Assembly (NCBI GenBank): GCA_025094145.1
Contig: JALLLS010000068.1
Location: forward strand, 1 to 64,000
Direction: 5' to 3'
Source: Spinellus fusiger
Lineage: Eukaryota; Mucoromycota; Mucoromycetes; Mucorales; Phycomycetaceae
Length of the DNA: 64,000 nucleotides
Each line of letters opens with the position of its first letter. Within the stretch, counting starts at the first letter, position 1. The notes beneath the pieces are model-generated. The model was given only the letters and a program-made list of their open reading frames with translations. It made no database searches and was not told the origin of the DNA. The position numbers were made by a program, and so were the translations under genes. This document shows positions 32,951 to 45,340 of the stretch, piece by piece.

Positions 32951-35418
32951 ATGACTTCACTCCAAGTTCCAGAAGAACTACTGCCACAGACTTCCATATC
33001 AGAATCCATCAGAAAGAAGCCTTCAGAAAAACTTGACTCTGGCTATATTCTCCCGAGATCTCGCTCATCATCATTTAGTAATTTCAATTATGCAGATGCC
33101 ATTCGTCGTCAACGATCCGATACATTTGTACACACACAACAGCAAAAGTATAAAAAGAGTCAGTTCTATAAAAATGCCATCAAGGCAAAAACAGCAGCAG
33201 CAGCAGCAGCAACAGCACTTGCATTATCAAATTCAGGTCCTATTAGCCCACTCTCTTCTACAGAGTCGGATTCTGGATCAGAGAGTGGTATAGGAGAAGA
33301 AGATAATAGACATTACGATGTAGATGCAATATTAGAATCAAGTCCATTGGGACCAGGAGCCATTATTGAAGGAGTTCTTATTAGAAGGGCTGTGAGGCCT
33401 TGTCTTATGCCCCAACAACACGAGCCCATCACCAACAAAGAACTGTCTATGAAACTAGAGAAGGAATTGCGATCTGAAGCACATAGGCCTACATTAGAGC
33501 AAGAAAAAGAGCTATCAAAAGAACTAGAACAAGAGCTAGAACAAGAAGAAGAAAGTCAATCATGGACACCACCTCCCTTTTTTGAATCCTCCACCACCTT
33601 CTCTTCAAGCGATACTTCACTACCCTCCACTTCTTCCGACCGTACAGACTCGGACACATCATCAAAATACTCAAAGACCCTATTGACTCCTCCAAAAAAG
33701 AGCGGTAGTCGCGATGACTATTCGTCTTTTAAACCACATTCACTCTTCCACTTTTCATTATTCACGCATAAAAATGAACCCACAAAACAAAACCTATATG
33801 ACGATGGATCGCATTCTATTTATCCGCCTCCTCCATCAAGTAAAAAAAAAGACAATCAAAATACTGTGTATGCACTTTCTCCTTTGATTTGCCATTTGTT
33901 CTCTAATGCTCATTCGCTTATGTATACATGCTGATAGTGATCGGTACGGATTCAAGGTCAATTCTCAATGGGTGTCTCTTGAGGAATACAGAGACTTTGA
34001 AAGAATCTACCGCCCTACTCTCGAAAGACGCCTTTCTCAATGGCACCGATTGTTAGAAAGCAACCATGGCAAGCTACCCAATAGAAGCACAAAAGGTATG
34101 CCTTTGCCCTCTAGATCATTCACGAGTGGCTAATGTGTTTATTGTTTTTTTGAGTAAGGAGATATATACGTAAAGGTGTTCCTGCCGACTTGCGTGGTCG
34201 AGTAAGTTTTATTTTATGAGAATAAAGCTTGGTTCTTTTTCTTTTCTTTTTATATACTCTTCTCTTTATTTTTCTGACACTGCCTTTTCCTTCTTGTAGG
34301 TATGGTTCCATTATAGTGGAGCAGAGGCAAAAATGGACTCTAATTTGAAGGTCTATGACCGGTTTTTAGACAAGGCGAAAAAGCTTGGAAACAAAAATGA
34401 GTTTGCAGACATTATCGAGCGAGATTTACATCGTACATTTCCTGAAAATATCCAGTTCAGGACAAATACCGTGAATGGACAGCAGCTTGCCTCTACCAAC
34501 AACGTGCCAGTGATCTCCGCCCTTCGTCGTGTGCTACTTGCATTTTCACTGTACTGTCCATCCGTGGGCTATTGTCAATCCCTCAACTTTCTAGTAGGGA
34601 TGTTACTGCTGTTTATGAATGAAGAAGAAGCATTCTGGACACTCGTCACTATTGTCCAAAACACTCTTCCAGCTGGTGTCTATGATGTTACTATGGAGGG
34701 CTCTAACTTGGACCAAAACGTTTTGATGATGCTTCTCTGGGAACGAATGCCTCATTTGTGGAATTTAATGTGCGATAAGACCTTCTGGGAATCAGAGGCA
34801 GATGGCGTATCAATGCCAACGATTACTCTAGTCACTAGTCACTGGTTCCTGACTCTATTTATTAATATTCTACCAACAGAGGTATGTTTATAAACAAGTC
34901 CTACAAGTTACTGACATTTTACTACTATCAAGACACTTCTTCGTGTATGGGATTGTTTCTTCTAGTAAGTTTAATTAAGATTCCATAAGGTTTATTCATC
35001 TCACTATTATCACATGTAGTGAGGGAGCTAATGTCCTTTTTCGAGTGGCATTGACTCTTTTTAAGATGAGCGAGCCTATGGTCATGACTCTGACCGACTC
35101 ACTTGAAATATTCCAAGTCATACAGGTATATTAAGCATCTTTATAACCTGAATGCAGTGTCTATTACAGTTCTATTTAAATCTAACCTATTTGCACATGT
35201 AGAACCTCCCCAAAAAGACGCTTGACTGCCAAACATTTCTTCAGGTAATAGGCTGGGTTCAATACGATTCCCAAACCAAGTATACTTACCTACAACTGTA
35301 GAACTGTTTCCGTCGTTATGGATCTTTCACTGAAATGACAAATGAAGACATTGAAAGACGTCGTGAATTGTGTAGAGAGCGTAAAAGAACAAGACGTCTC
35401 CAAACAAATGCATCATAA
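32951..35418 (+). CDS. TBC-domain Rab GTPase-activating protein
   Basis: Exons 32951-33867, 33938-34095, 34155-34201, 34300-34881, 34933-34964, 35020-35125, 35203-35244 and 35302-35418 sum to 2001 nt (666 aa). An ATG at 32924 would add nine residues. The first 300 residues are Ser/Glu-rich and probably disordered, with an Ala run and a charged coiled coil (EQEKELSKELEQELEQEEE). The TBC domain starts at RKGVPADLRGRVWFHYSG. It keeps both catalytic fingers: IERDLHR (IxxDxxR) and GYCQSLNF (YxQ). Such proteins stimulate GTP hydrolysis by Rab proteins in membrane traffic. Which Rab it acts on cannot be told from the sequence. Confidence 0.9.
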
Positions 35419-35973
35419 ATCCCGAGATGTTTAGTGAGATATAAAAAAAAACACAAGGCATATCATCCATTTTAAAATGATACCAAATATGATTTCAACT
35501 GTCCTTGCATTCATCCACCACCATGGCAGTGACCGGTCCACCTACTAACCACACCTTTTCTTTTATTCACCCTTCTTATAGAGATCCCTCTTTTTTTTTG
35601 TTTTGCTAGCACATCCCATCATCCTTTTATTTATCTATTGATCATACACATTGTATTTATCCGCCTCACCTTAACTTAATCATATACCTCTTTATATTAC
35701 ATGCAGTACAAAAATCCATTCAACTGAGCGACATACATGTTCATCCTATTAAAACTCAGACACATTGTACAATTGTTTATTCTATTATCAAATACAAGAA
35801 AGAATAAGATATGGATTTGATCTTATTATGATGTTTCTATTCCAAGTCTTCTGTGTCTATTGTGTTCATAGTAAAAGAGTATCAATAGTATATTAATGCT
35901 ATACATGCTACCAGTCTATTATATAATTATTTACGAGGTGGCCTGTTTCTTAAGCACCGACACCTTTAATTTT
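35419..35973. other. Intergenic region between convergent genes
   Basis: The region lies downstream of the TBC gene (+) and of the Yak1-like gene (-). I see no gene. A block of AT-rich 3' sequence with several AATAAA-like hexamers would serve both. Confidence 0.5.
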
Positions 35974-36359
35974 TCAGGCAAAGGAATAGGAAAAAAAAAG
36001 AGAAAGATCGACTATCAATAGGCTTCTCTTCTTTTCACGATGCATCATCAAAAGCCCTCCAGCAATCTCACCTGTATGAGATCCACGTATAAAGTTTCTT
36101 TGTTTCAATGATAGGCTATTGTTCTTTTCATGGTGTGATTTCTTGATGCTGTTGAGCGTGGTGAGGTGGATTTGGTTTGGAGTTTGAAATGATTCTTGTG
36201 AACCATAGCGAATCTTTACTTTCTGGGCAAATCTCACTTTTTGAGATGCATTGTTAAGGAGTTTGTCCATTGGGTTGCCTTTACTATAGATGGCAACGAC
36301 CTCCTTTTCATTGTTGGAGTATAAATTTGTATCCAAGGGAGTTATACTCTCTGGTAGAA

Positions 36360-38724
36360 CTATTTTTTTTTTATATTTATTTCTAGTTCTAGAGGTGCTT
36401 TAGGAATCCCAAGTATCTTTGAACTGTTACACAATAGCAATCAATAATGAAAATAATGAAAAACATTAGCTTGTGATAATAAAGCTTAGTTTACCTGACC
36501 TCTGTTGGACAATAGACATCTTGTGGACAGTAGGCTGATGGATTCTCTTTTAGTTGAGGGGTGTCTGTCTCTTTTAGCTCGTAAAAAGCAGGGATGTTGT
36601 TTGTTGGTGTTAATGTAGCCACCTTCTCAAGAGATTCAATAATATTCATCATTTTTCCAGTAGATAACAGAGACAGATGATCTTTGGATTTGTCTGTTTC
36701 TGTGTTGGGTATTATCTCTTTCTCATACAGACCCTTTTTTGTAGCTGTGTCATCTTTGGTATCAAGACCAGTTTTTGGACTGGCAATGAGATTAGCTTCA
36801 TGACTTGTCTCCTGTTCTTGTTGTATCTTGGCCTGGTGGCCTAGTAAAACATCCCCAGTAATGAATGCATGATTTCGTGCCTCTTTAGGTGTCCATCGTT
36901 TCTTTGGATCTAATTCAAGTGTGCATTGTAAAAAATCAACTAATGCCTGTCGTTTTAATAGATCCATGTGTTGTGTTTCTTCAGCCATAACACTGTGTGG
37001 TTTAGTAGTGCCTTTGAAATTCAAAATAAGATCTTGCAATGTCTTTTGAGGGTGGCATTGTCTACTCTGCAACGCATTCTTGTTTTGTTCTTGATTGTAC
37101 TGCTCTCTACTTTTCATAGTGTATTTGTGTAATCCAGTGCTTGAGGAGTCCTTGGTGAAGAAACGAGATGTATTCTTTCCTGTCTCCATCATCGAAACAG
37201 GCAAATGTCTGAATAGGTAGTGTTAGTCTGTATATTATTCTCTTATTCTCTTTTCCCTATTACCCTAACATGTCAACTATTCTTCCCATTTGGTTGTGCT
37301 CTGAGCTTCCTGGAAGTAAAGGAACACCAGTAAATAGCTCAGAAACAATACAACCAAGAGACCACATGTCAATAGCAGGTGTATGGGCTATACCCAGCAT
37401 TACTTCTGGAGAGCGGTAGAAGCGAGACTGTATATAAGTATGGGCCCTGTTGGATGTATAGCACGCCGATCCATAGTCAATGACCTTGATAGCCGGAGAA
37501 TCCAGCCTATTCTTTTATCACTATCTCATTCGTTTATTTGGGATGAGTACCTTTTTAGGAGTATATTCTCTGGTTTGAGGTCGCAGTGAATGACTTGTAT
37601 CTGATGAAGAAGAGTCATTGTGTCTAGTATTTGGGCAGTAATGACTCGTACAAGATCAATAGAAAGACCATTGAAGCTATTCTGTTGAATCAGCTCATAT
37701 AGATTGACAGACAAGAGTTCAAACACGAGACAAAGATGGTCCATATGAGTGAATGAATGAATAAAACTCAATAGATGATGCTGGTTTTCTGAACTTATTT
37801 TCTGGCTTAACTTTTTGTGATAGATCAGTTACCTGTCGATTTATCACTATTGTTCTATTCACCTGTTTTAATATCGACACTTCCATATTACTTTGATGAA
37901 GATATTCTGCCTTGTTCTTTATCACCTTGACAGAAACAAGTTCTTTTGTATCGACATTTTCACACTTAACAACTTGACCAAACGTGCCTTGTCCAAGAAG
38001 ATCTATTACACGATAACTAATCATACATACAAATATAAGTTCTTTCATGCCATATCATTTACTTTTGTTGAAATTACCTGTACTCCTTTTCTTTACCGAG
38101 AATATCTCCTACACTTAGTATGTAGTCGTTATTGTCATTGTCATGTCCGCCATTTTTAAAAGGTCGACTAGGCCAGGTAAGAATTCTTTTAGGATTATCT
38201 CGTGGATTGTATTGAAATTTAGAGTTTCTGTGTTCATAAGTCTTTGCCAATTTTCGTGTTAATGCGATCAATGGATTCACCTAGGGTCATATGGTTTCAT
38301 AAACAACGATGTATATCTGGATAAGGTTTTGTTCTTGCTACACTAATCGCTCCATTGATATTCATGATAGCTATAATATCACCACAACCACCGTGATTTG
38401 TCCATAACCTACATATTTAGGGGTGTTCTTATGTAATCCAAGAGAAACACTATAAGCCGTCTCATCTGTCGCATGTGTCTCACCACAACCAGCACTCGCA
38501 CTTGCCAAAGAAGGCTCTACCATTGCTGAGTAATAAGGTGAGTTCTTCCTACTGAACTTTCTCCCTTGCCGAGTCTCCTCAGAAAACAGACTCTCTTCAG
38601 AAGACACGCTCTCTGTTGGAGACAGAAGATGAGGAGCCTCTACTGTCTGAACTGTCATTGTCATTGAATGCTTGCAGATAGGGCCTGGAGATGTATCTGA
38701 GTCCCAACCTTTGGTATTGTACAT
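36360..38724 (-). CDS. YAK1: Yak1/DYRK-family dual-specificity protein kinase
   Basis: Seven exons: 38413-38724, 38078-38280, 37833-38016, 37551-37780, 37264-37506, 36495-37208, 36360-36423; total 1950 nt (649 aa). The N-terminal DYRK-homology box is present ([40 protein letters not shown]). Kinase motifs follow: [38 protein letters not shown], and [15 protein letters not shown]. The DYRK activation loop normally reads YxY; here the first Tyr is His (HTY) and the autophosphorylated second Tyr is kept. Yak1 kinases couple nutrient and stress signals to growth control. The C terminus is uncertain: the frame ends at a TAG right after an A10 run, and a shifted frame stays open for 121 codons to 35974. 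An upstream exon (ORF 39066-38803) is possible. Confidence 0.88.
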
Positions 38725-39210
38725 ACAGTCAATAGCTTAAAGAAAGAAATGGACCAAGTTAATATTGTTCTATTTCACATGGTATTTGGAATAGAGGCAT
38801 TTTCATCCCATCCCATCCCATCTTATCTCTGTCTTTTTATTACCCTCGCACTGGGCTATGTATTCTTTGGCCAGTGTATGCTCATGGGTAGTAGGTTGCC
38901 TTGTCACTATTTCATTGTGATTGCCCTGGATCTCATCTGTAGTCCCAGTGCATTGGACAGAACACGCTTCTGATGATGCATTCCACGCCAAACCAGTGTG
39001 ATGTATGTGCCTACTGTATCTGTAGAGTCTTTTATGGATATTCAGTGGTATGTCAGTAGGTGTCATTGTATTTGAGAAAGATTCAAGGAAAAAAGATGGC
39101 TGCTGATTTAGGGTTCAATGCAGTAGAGTAAATAAACAAGTAGCTGCATAAAGAGTAGCTTATTGGTCTTTATATTCTACCTTTGTTCTTATTATGGGAC
39201 TCATATTATA

Positions 39211-40574
39211 CAGGGGCGTTCAATAAAACAAGGAAGATTTCAAATTCAGACCATAGTTTTACCCTTGAAATTTTTTATTATTATTAAATATTCTTCATTT
39301 ATCGCTTTTTCACTCTAATGTCTACCACATCTAACACCACCGAACAACCCATGAGACCTCTTGGAAATAAGGAAAAATAAATAGTGACGACTATAATCGT
39401 TGTCTCATCGCTCAAGAGGCCACTGTCAATGGGACCACTCATGTTGCCATTTCTGCTAGGTTTGGAGTTTGTCAGCAGTCTGTTTCCCATATCGTAAACA
39501 GATATAAGGAAACTGGTTGCTTCAAGGCCAAGAAGAGCACTGGGTGAAAGCCCATTCTTAATGATAGAGACAAGAGAAAGGTCAGTCGCGAAGTGGGAAG
39601 GGATTCATTCCAGACAATGAATCAGCTTCACAATCAGATGACCACCCAAGTGTCCATGAACACTTTTAGAAAATTGATGAGGAAGCTTGGCCTGTTTTCT
39701 TGCAGGGTGGTCAAGAAACCTTCTCTCACTACTAAGCACAAGAAGTAGAGGCTTGCTTGGGCCAAGGCCTATCTTCACTGGACAGAAGAAGACTGGAAGA
39801 CAGTCATCTGGTCCGATGAGTCAAAGTACCAGCTGATGAGCAATAACAGCCATACCAGATTAGTGCGCAGGAAGAAGGAGGAGCTACTCCCAAATAATGT
39901 GAAGCCGACGATGAAGTTTGGTGGTGTTAGTGTGATGGTGTGGGGTTCTTTCTCTGGTGAAGGTGTTGGAAGGTAGGTGCCTGTGAAGGGCAGTATAGAC
40001 AGTAGAGGATACATTAAGATCTTACAGAAGGAATACTAGCCTGAGCTGGCTCGACTCAAGGCACTGAATCCAGAGGTATGTTACGTTCTTAAAGGACAAT
40101 GCCAGCTGCCACAAGAGTAGAGAGTCCAGGTTGTGGAAGGCAAAAGAGAGCATTGTCACTATGGAGGGGTGGCCTTCCCAGAGCCCCGACCTGAACCCCA
40201 TAGAGCATTTGTGGGAGGTGCTTGACAGAGCAATAAGAAAGAGGATGACCCCAAGAAGTACTCTTCAAGATTTGGAGGTGCTCTTGTTAGAAGAATGGGA
40301 AAATATTCCCAAATATACTACAGACACTCTCATTTCCAGCATGGGGCGGAGATGCAAGGCCGTCATTGAGGCCAAGGGTGGAAACACCAAATATTAAGGG
40401 TTTCCACCCAATAAACCTTTATTTATTATCCTGTTGACCTTCTTTATACTTCATCCAATTTTCAAGTCTTTACTATGTGCTTAATGTATGTTTCTATGAC
40501 AATTAATAAGTATTTCCTATGACAGAAGTATACTGGGACATGAAAAAAGTCCATTATTATTTTGAAGGCCACTG
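39211..40574 (+). mobile_element. Tc1/mariner transposon with diverged TIRs, transposase decayed
   Basis: The ends CAGGGGCGTTCAATAAAACA (39211) and, on the other strand, CAGTGGCCTTCAAAATAATA (40574) are matching terminal inverted repeats, each bordered by TA. Length is 1364 bp. Plus-strand transposase pieces in several frames include VIWSDESKYQL (near 39807), FGGVSVMVWGSF (near 39919) and MEGWPSQSPDLNPIEHLWEVLD (near 40160), ending at 40397. All DDE sites can be located but stops and frame changes separate them. It is a different family from the 21371 element. Confidence 0.85.
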
Positions 40575-40942
40575 TAATACAGCTCAAAGTGTCTTATTTG
40601 TAGAAAGAATTCTGTACTCTTGTATCCTCAACTATGGATGGTCTGTTGTTTTTCTTACTGTTGTTTTTCGGGCTATTTAAACTACTTTGGATATTGGACT
40701 ACCTTTTATCTTTCTAGTGCCCCGTCCTACTACCACCTTACGAATTAAGTATCTATTGCTACCATGGACAGTGATAAAGATGCACTTTTATTCCAAAAAG
40801 TAAACTAGTCTTCTCATAATGTATATTTCTAGTGCTTCAACACTAGACACGCGGAGAATGTCCTTGGCACAAAATGACCGAAAAAAGAAAGAAAGAAAAA
40901 GGAGGAGAAAAGAAAAAGAAGAAAAGACGCCTTTGAGTTTCC

Positions 40943-42146
40943 TTAGCGCAGATCTTCCTGCTCAATGGCCTTTTTGATCTTCAGCAGAATGGCTGTTTTC
41001 CAGCTGTCGAGACGTGTTAATTTGTCAAAGTCGTACACAACTTGGGTAAACTGCTCCACATCTCCGCTATCAACACTGTCCGCTACTCCCTAATCATTTG
41101 GTTAGGTCAGAGAAAGGGAGTTACGGGAAGAGAAACACAATTTACCTTTAACAATTGGTATTCGCGTGTTGTCTCGAATGACATGTCCATACTGCAATAC
41201 CCACTCAGTGCTTGTCGTGTTCTTACCATGTCCTATTACCACCGCCACAGTAAGATACATCTTGCCATGTCCAAAGAAAACTTACACCAGCACACAAATG
41301 ACATAGACCCGCCTTCATAAAGTATTCCTTAAGAGACCATTTGAGAAGTGCATCATCCACTGAGTTGGCGGCTACTTTTTCAAACTTCTCAATGGCCTCT
41401 TCATACATTTCTAAATCTGCAGCAATCTGTGCTACTTTGAGATATGCTTTATTTGCCAAGCTACAGGACCATCACCCACAGAGCCCATCTTTCTTTATTA
41501 GCACATAAGAAGAAAGACCCACACCTTTCTGTACGCTTGGACTTACGCTGGAGAATCATCTGCAGTGAATAGTTCTGCTGCCTTTCCATAGGCATCGTAG
41601 GCATTTCGCATGTCCCCAATGTCTCCTTCGTACAATTCAGCCATGTCCTGGTAGTGTCTGGCAGCTGCTCTAAAACTGCCCTCTTCTTGGTCAAGAAGAA
41701 CTGCTTCCTTCAATGCAGAGACAGCAGCTAGTTCCCGTAGTCCATGTTAGTGATCTACTGTCCCATAAAGATCATTTCTTTTTTCTTTTTTTTCTTATCT
41801 CTTTTCTATAGAATTACCTCCTGGGTCTTGACGCTTGTAGCATTTGGAGGCACTCTCATACGCTCTTGACCCATCAAATCTAGCACTCCCTCCCTTTTGG
41901 AACAATTTAGCTGCCTCTGTAAAACAGTCTCCAGCCTGTGTCCCTGAGTTCTGCATGAGAAGGGTAGTTTTCTCTACGCCATGTCATTCACTCACACTGT
42001 TGAGCTAACTTATACATATTGCCTGCTTTTTCATATATCTCTGCTGCATCTTCGTATTTGTTAGAGGGGCCAAACAATGACCATGATTTCAATTTCTTCT
42101 GTGCCTGAGCTACAAGGTCTTTTGCTTGCTGTTCTGATGAAGCCAT
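40943..42146 (-). CDS. SEC17: Alpha-SNAP (Sec17), SNARE disassembly adaptor
   Basis: Six exons: 41996-42146, 41818-41943, 41547-41727, 41286-41460, 41146-41232, 40943-41089; total 867 nt (288 aa, family about 292-295). The start [20 protein letters not shown], the hydrophobic-loop region [20 protein letters not shown], and TPR-like helices ([56 protein letters not shown]) lead to the conserved C-terminal block ending [14 protein letters not shown]. The final leucine region stimulates NSF ATPase in known homologues. Alpha-SNAP recruits NSF/Sec18 to cis-SNARE complexes on membranes. Acceptors of introns 1 and 2 were chosen so that the frame gives the family consensus. Confidence 0.93.
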
Positions 42147-42278
42147 GAGGTAAGCTCAAGTGATGCTCACAATGGAAACAAGTAAGTCCATCGAGGAAGG
42201 TCACGATTATCACGTGATAATTATCATGTGCATGATGAAGTGATAAAAGAGTGCAAATAGAAAGTATTTTATTAAAAG

Positions 42279-42483
42279 TGTAATGTTGCACGGGATGAGG
42301 TCTTTGAGACTTGTAGGGTCCTTCGAGGGGATGGCTATGGTTACAGATTGAAGAGAGCAGGAGAGGATATTGGGGATGTCCTTGCACTTGCGAGAGATTG
42401 ATCATAGAGCCAGGTGTAGTAACAAAGAGGCTAAGGAAGTCGGCCAAGAGAAACAGAGAAGATAGAGAGTGGAATGGATCCAA
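42279..42483. repeat. Left arm of a 205-bp inverted repeat
   Basis: It is the reverse complement of 42619-42823; I saw no mismatch across the arm. It lies about 130 bp upstream of the SEC17 start codon. The arm contains no recognised gene. Confidence 0.93.
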
Positions 42484-42618
42484 CCTTGATCTGACTAATA
42501 CTTTGAGGCTGATAATCGAGTAATATAGACTCTAAGGCTAAGTAATTGACTGTTTCTTGTGTGTGGTCTGTAATTTCTCTGTTTTGGTTGTCTTCTTTGG
42601 TTCTTTCTGGCTCTTCAA
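42484..42618. other. 135-bp spacer of the inverted repeat
   Basis: This single-copy sequence lies between the arms. A minus-strand ATG frame (42628-42431, 65 codons, MDPIEEPERTKEDNQNREIT) spans the spacer and enters the left arm. It has no recognised family. Confidence 0.6.
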
Positions 42619-42823
42619 TTGGATCCATTCCACTCTCTATCTTCTCTGTTTCTCTTGGCCGACTTCCTTAGCCTCTTTGTTACTACACCTGGCTCTATGA
42701 TCAATCTCTCGCAAGTGCAAGGACATCCCCAATATCCTCTCCTGCTCTCTTCAATCTGTAACCATAGCCATCCCCTCGAAGGACCCTACAAGTCTCAAAG
42801 ACCTCATCCCGTGCAACATTACA
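42619..42823. repeat. Right arm of a 205-bp inverted repeat
   Basis: This is the partner of 42279-42483. A transcript through both arms would form a long hairpin RNA. Confidence 0.93.
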
Positions 42824-43425
42824 AAATGTCCTACATAGCGTCGCATAGAATCAGTGGGTGGGTGGGTGGAGGAAGGAGCCAATGAGAGACAAGAGCCAGC
42901 TGTTCATTTTCACTTATACTACAGGGAGACAGTCACTGGCCTTTTCTTTTAATCTTTTCTTTTACAAGTAAAGCACGGGTTGTTGTTGATAAGGGTATAC
43001 TTATGGCTTTGTTATGTTTCTACAGTAGCCATGCTATTATTGTGCTAATAGGTCCCTACACACACACATCTAAAGATTTCTGGGATATTATTGTGATTGG
43101 CTAATGTGTTTTAAAAAGCCTTTTCGCTGTCTACCTGTTTCAGCAATGATGATTGACTTTGCAATTAAACACTATAAAGTCGGATATATAAAAAAGAAAT
43201 GAAACTGATATTACAACTCAGTCATTACTCTTCTTTTAATATAATGTGCTATGATCAATAGTTCAAAACAATAGAAGGAAGTGATAAACACCACCAAAGG
43301 CTATTCTCAAAGTAAAAAAAAAAGGTAAATAAAGACTTTAAATTCAGTCTTAGGTGGTCTTCTACAAAGTCAATAATGTCTAAGGTATAGATTCTATTGC
43401 TATAAGGGGATGTAAAGTGGCCCTC
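42824..43425. other. Intergenic, no gene seen
   Basis: It contains a short GGGTGGGTGGGTGG tract near 42854 and AT-rich DNA. No open frame with motif support. Confidence 0.45.
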
Positions 43426-44160
43426 AATAAGTAACCGGTGATTTCAAATGTAAATTTCCTATTTTATAAATATGCTTTATCTTGATAGTGCTATTACTTT
43501 ATGAATCTATTAGATAAAGACGTATAACCTTGGATAGATACATAGAAGAGTGTTTATAATACAAGAAAGAAAAAGAAAAAAAGGTTATATTTCAAGGTTA
43601 TCTAACAACTACTATGGATATTCTTGATAGTAGTAGCAGTCTGGCATCTCCGCCTTATGCTGGTAATAAAGGTGTCTATTGCCTTTGATAATTTACCCCA
43701 CTCCATCATCAGTGGCAGCCTTCAATCTCTGTTTGTTGATATACACCCTATTGTACTTCCTAATTACCTTCTTGAGGTGGGTCCACAGATGCTCCATTGG
43801 ATTGAGATCGGTATTGTGAGGGCCATTAAAGAGTCATTACTATACCATTCACTACTCTCCAATTGAACTGTTTTACTCGTATAGGGTCTAGCATTGGTCT
43901 TTCTGTGGGCAGTAGCTGAACATTGGAGATATCTCGACTTGGGTGGTGTTGTTGTTCAGCACTTTATGCAAGATATATAAACAAGTCTCAGTACTAGTAT
44001 CTTTTGCTATACATCTCAGGTGTTCTGACAAAAATGTTCATGGTGTTGGATTGAGATATTATAAGCAAAGAAGTGTTATGAAATAAAAGAAATAGTATCT
44101 ATTATCTTTTAGTATAAATATAGCCCGGGATTTGAAATATCCCAATTCTTTCTGTTGGTC
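43426..44160 (-). mobile_element. Tc1/mariner remnant related to the copies at 18880 and 22750
   Basis: CTGGCATCTCCGCCTTATGC, TATTGCCTTTGATA and CACAGATGCTCCATTGGATT recur as in the 22834-23000 copy and encode the degenerate C-terminal part of a transposase on the minus strand. Presumed ends are AAGTGGCCCTCAATAAGTAA near 43426 and TTGGTCACTCC near 44157. Heavily decayed. Confidence 0.65.
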
Positions 44161-45340
44161 ACTCCATCTATTGTGGTAAGTTACAAACTACATTTATTAT
44201 TCACTCTCTATTCGACAGTTTGTTCTAATGATTCGATTCTATCTGTCTGTCTACAGTGGCTGAGTGGGTAGGTGTCTATCTTATATATATATATATTAAT
44301 TTAATGAAGGATGGTTGGTTATCGTTAGAGGCTAATTGAATAGAAAGAAAACAGCAGCAACAAAAGTAACAGAAATATTAGTAACATTAGCACACATAGT
44401 CTATACTAGATCCACATGAAAAATATCTGTAGTTTCAAAATAATTGTATTTAATAGATGTCTATTTGGGCTCTGTTTTACATTTTCTTATGATCTTGTGT
44501 TGATGAATAGTCATAAGACAAGAAGATAAAAAGATTAAGTGGCTCTTCTATACTGACCTATGTACACTTCCCCCTTCCACATTAATTATTTGTTTATTTG
44601 TTTATTTACTTGTTTGTTGATGCATCTAAAAGCCCAGGAAAACACAAAGGGGTAATTTGTATTTGAATCTGTGGCTGGGTCTCTTATATTGTTGGTACTG
44701 GAAGGGGGTTCTACTGTGCATATTCAAGTAAGATGAAGCCATGCAATGAATGAATACCAGTACCCATAAGAAATACAGATAGAAGCAGAGACTGGAAGAT
44801 ATATATTTATATATTTATTTATATATATATATACTTGTCATTGCTATGACTAGGAGTATTACATTTATGGACACTTACATTTAATCACATTTATTTATAT
44901 CTGCACTAATAATGATAATAACATGACTCAATAATAAATCAAAGAGAGAAAGAAAAAGAAAGAAAAAGAGAAAAAGATATCTAGAGGGAATCCTCACCAA
45001 GAGATGGTACTAATCATAAAACTATCTTTCCATTTCCATTTCTTCTCATTTCATCTATCTATAGTATGTCATAGTGAAGAGTGTGTCCTTGGGCATACCT
45101 TTTGCCTAGTAGTATCTATGGATTATAGTTGAAGATCGACACGCCTCATCCATGTGGAGATATGTGTGTGTATGTGTGTGGACTCGCCACTCTTTGTCAG
45201 TCTCACAAGAACCAATGAACTAACTTTCGACTTCTAAACTTAGCATTGATCTTACCAGTCATCTCCTTAGTTTTATTCACCTATAAAGTATCACAGAAAC
45301 CAGAGCTTTCTTGACTTGACTTCTTTTCCACTACTGAGCA
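44161..45340. other. Intergenic/promoter region upstream of the TRP-like gene, no gene seen
   Basis: Short (TA)n runs occur near 44283-44296 and 44806-44832. A purine-rich GAAAGAAAAA stretch lies near 44946-44975 and CT-rich DNA lies just upstream of the ATG at 45341. Otherwise nothing supportable. Confidence 0.45.

Noticed and set aside
38803..39066. Possible extra N-terminal exon of the Yak1-like gene
   Set aside because: An ATG frame exists but I found no donor site joining it in frame to the exon at 38724; kept only as a remark.
42061..42483. 140-codon minus-strand frame and its near copy at 42619-42885 on the plus strand
   Set aside because: The two similar proteins are produced only because the inverted repeat is read twice; neither extends as a gene and part is antisense to SEC17 exon 1.
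44256..44300. tRNA-like GTGGCTGAGTGGGTAGGTG near the end of a Tc1 remnant
   Set aside because: Only the D-arm-like string is present; there is no anticodon stem or T-arm with TTCGA and no acceptor pairing.
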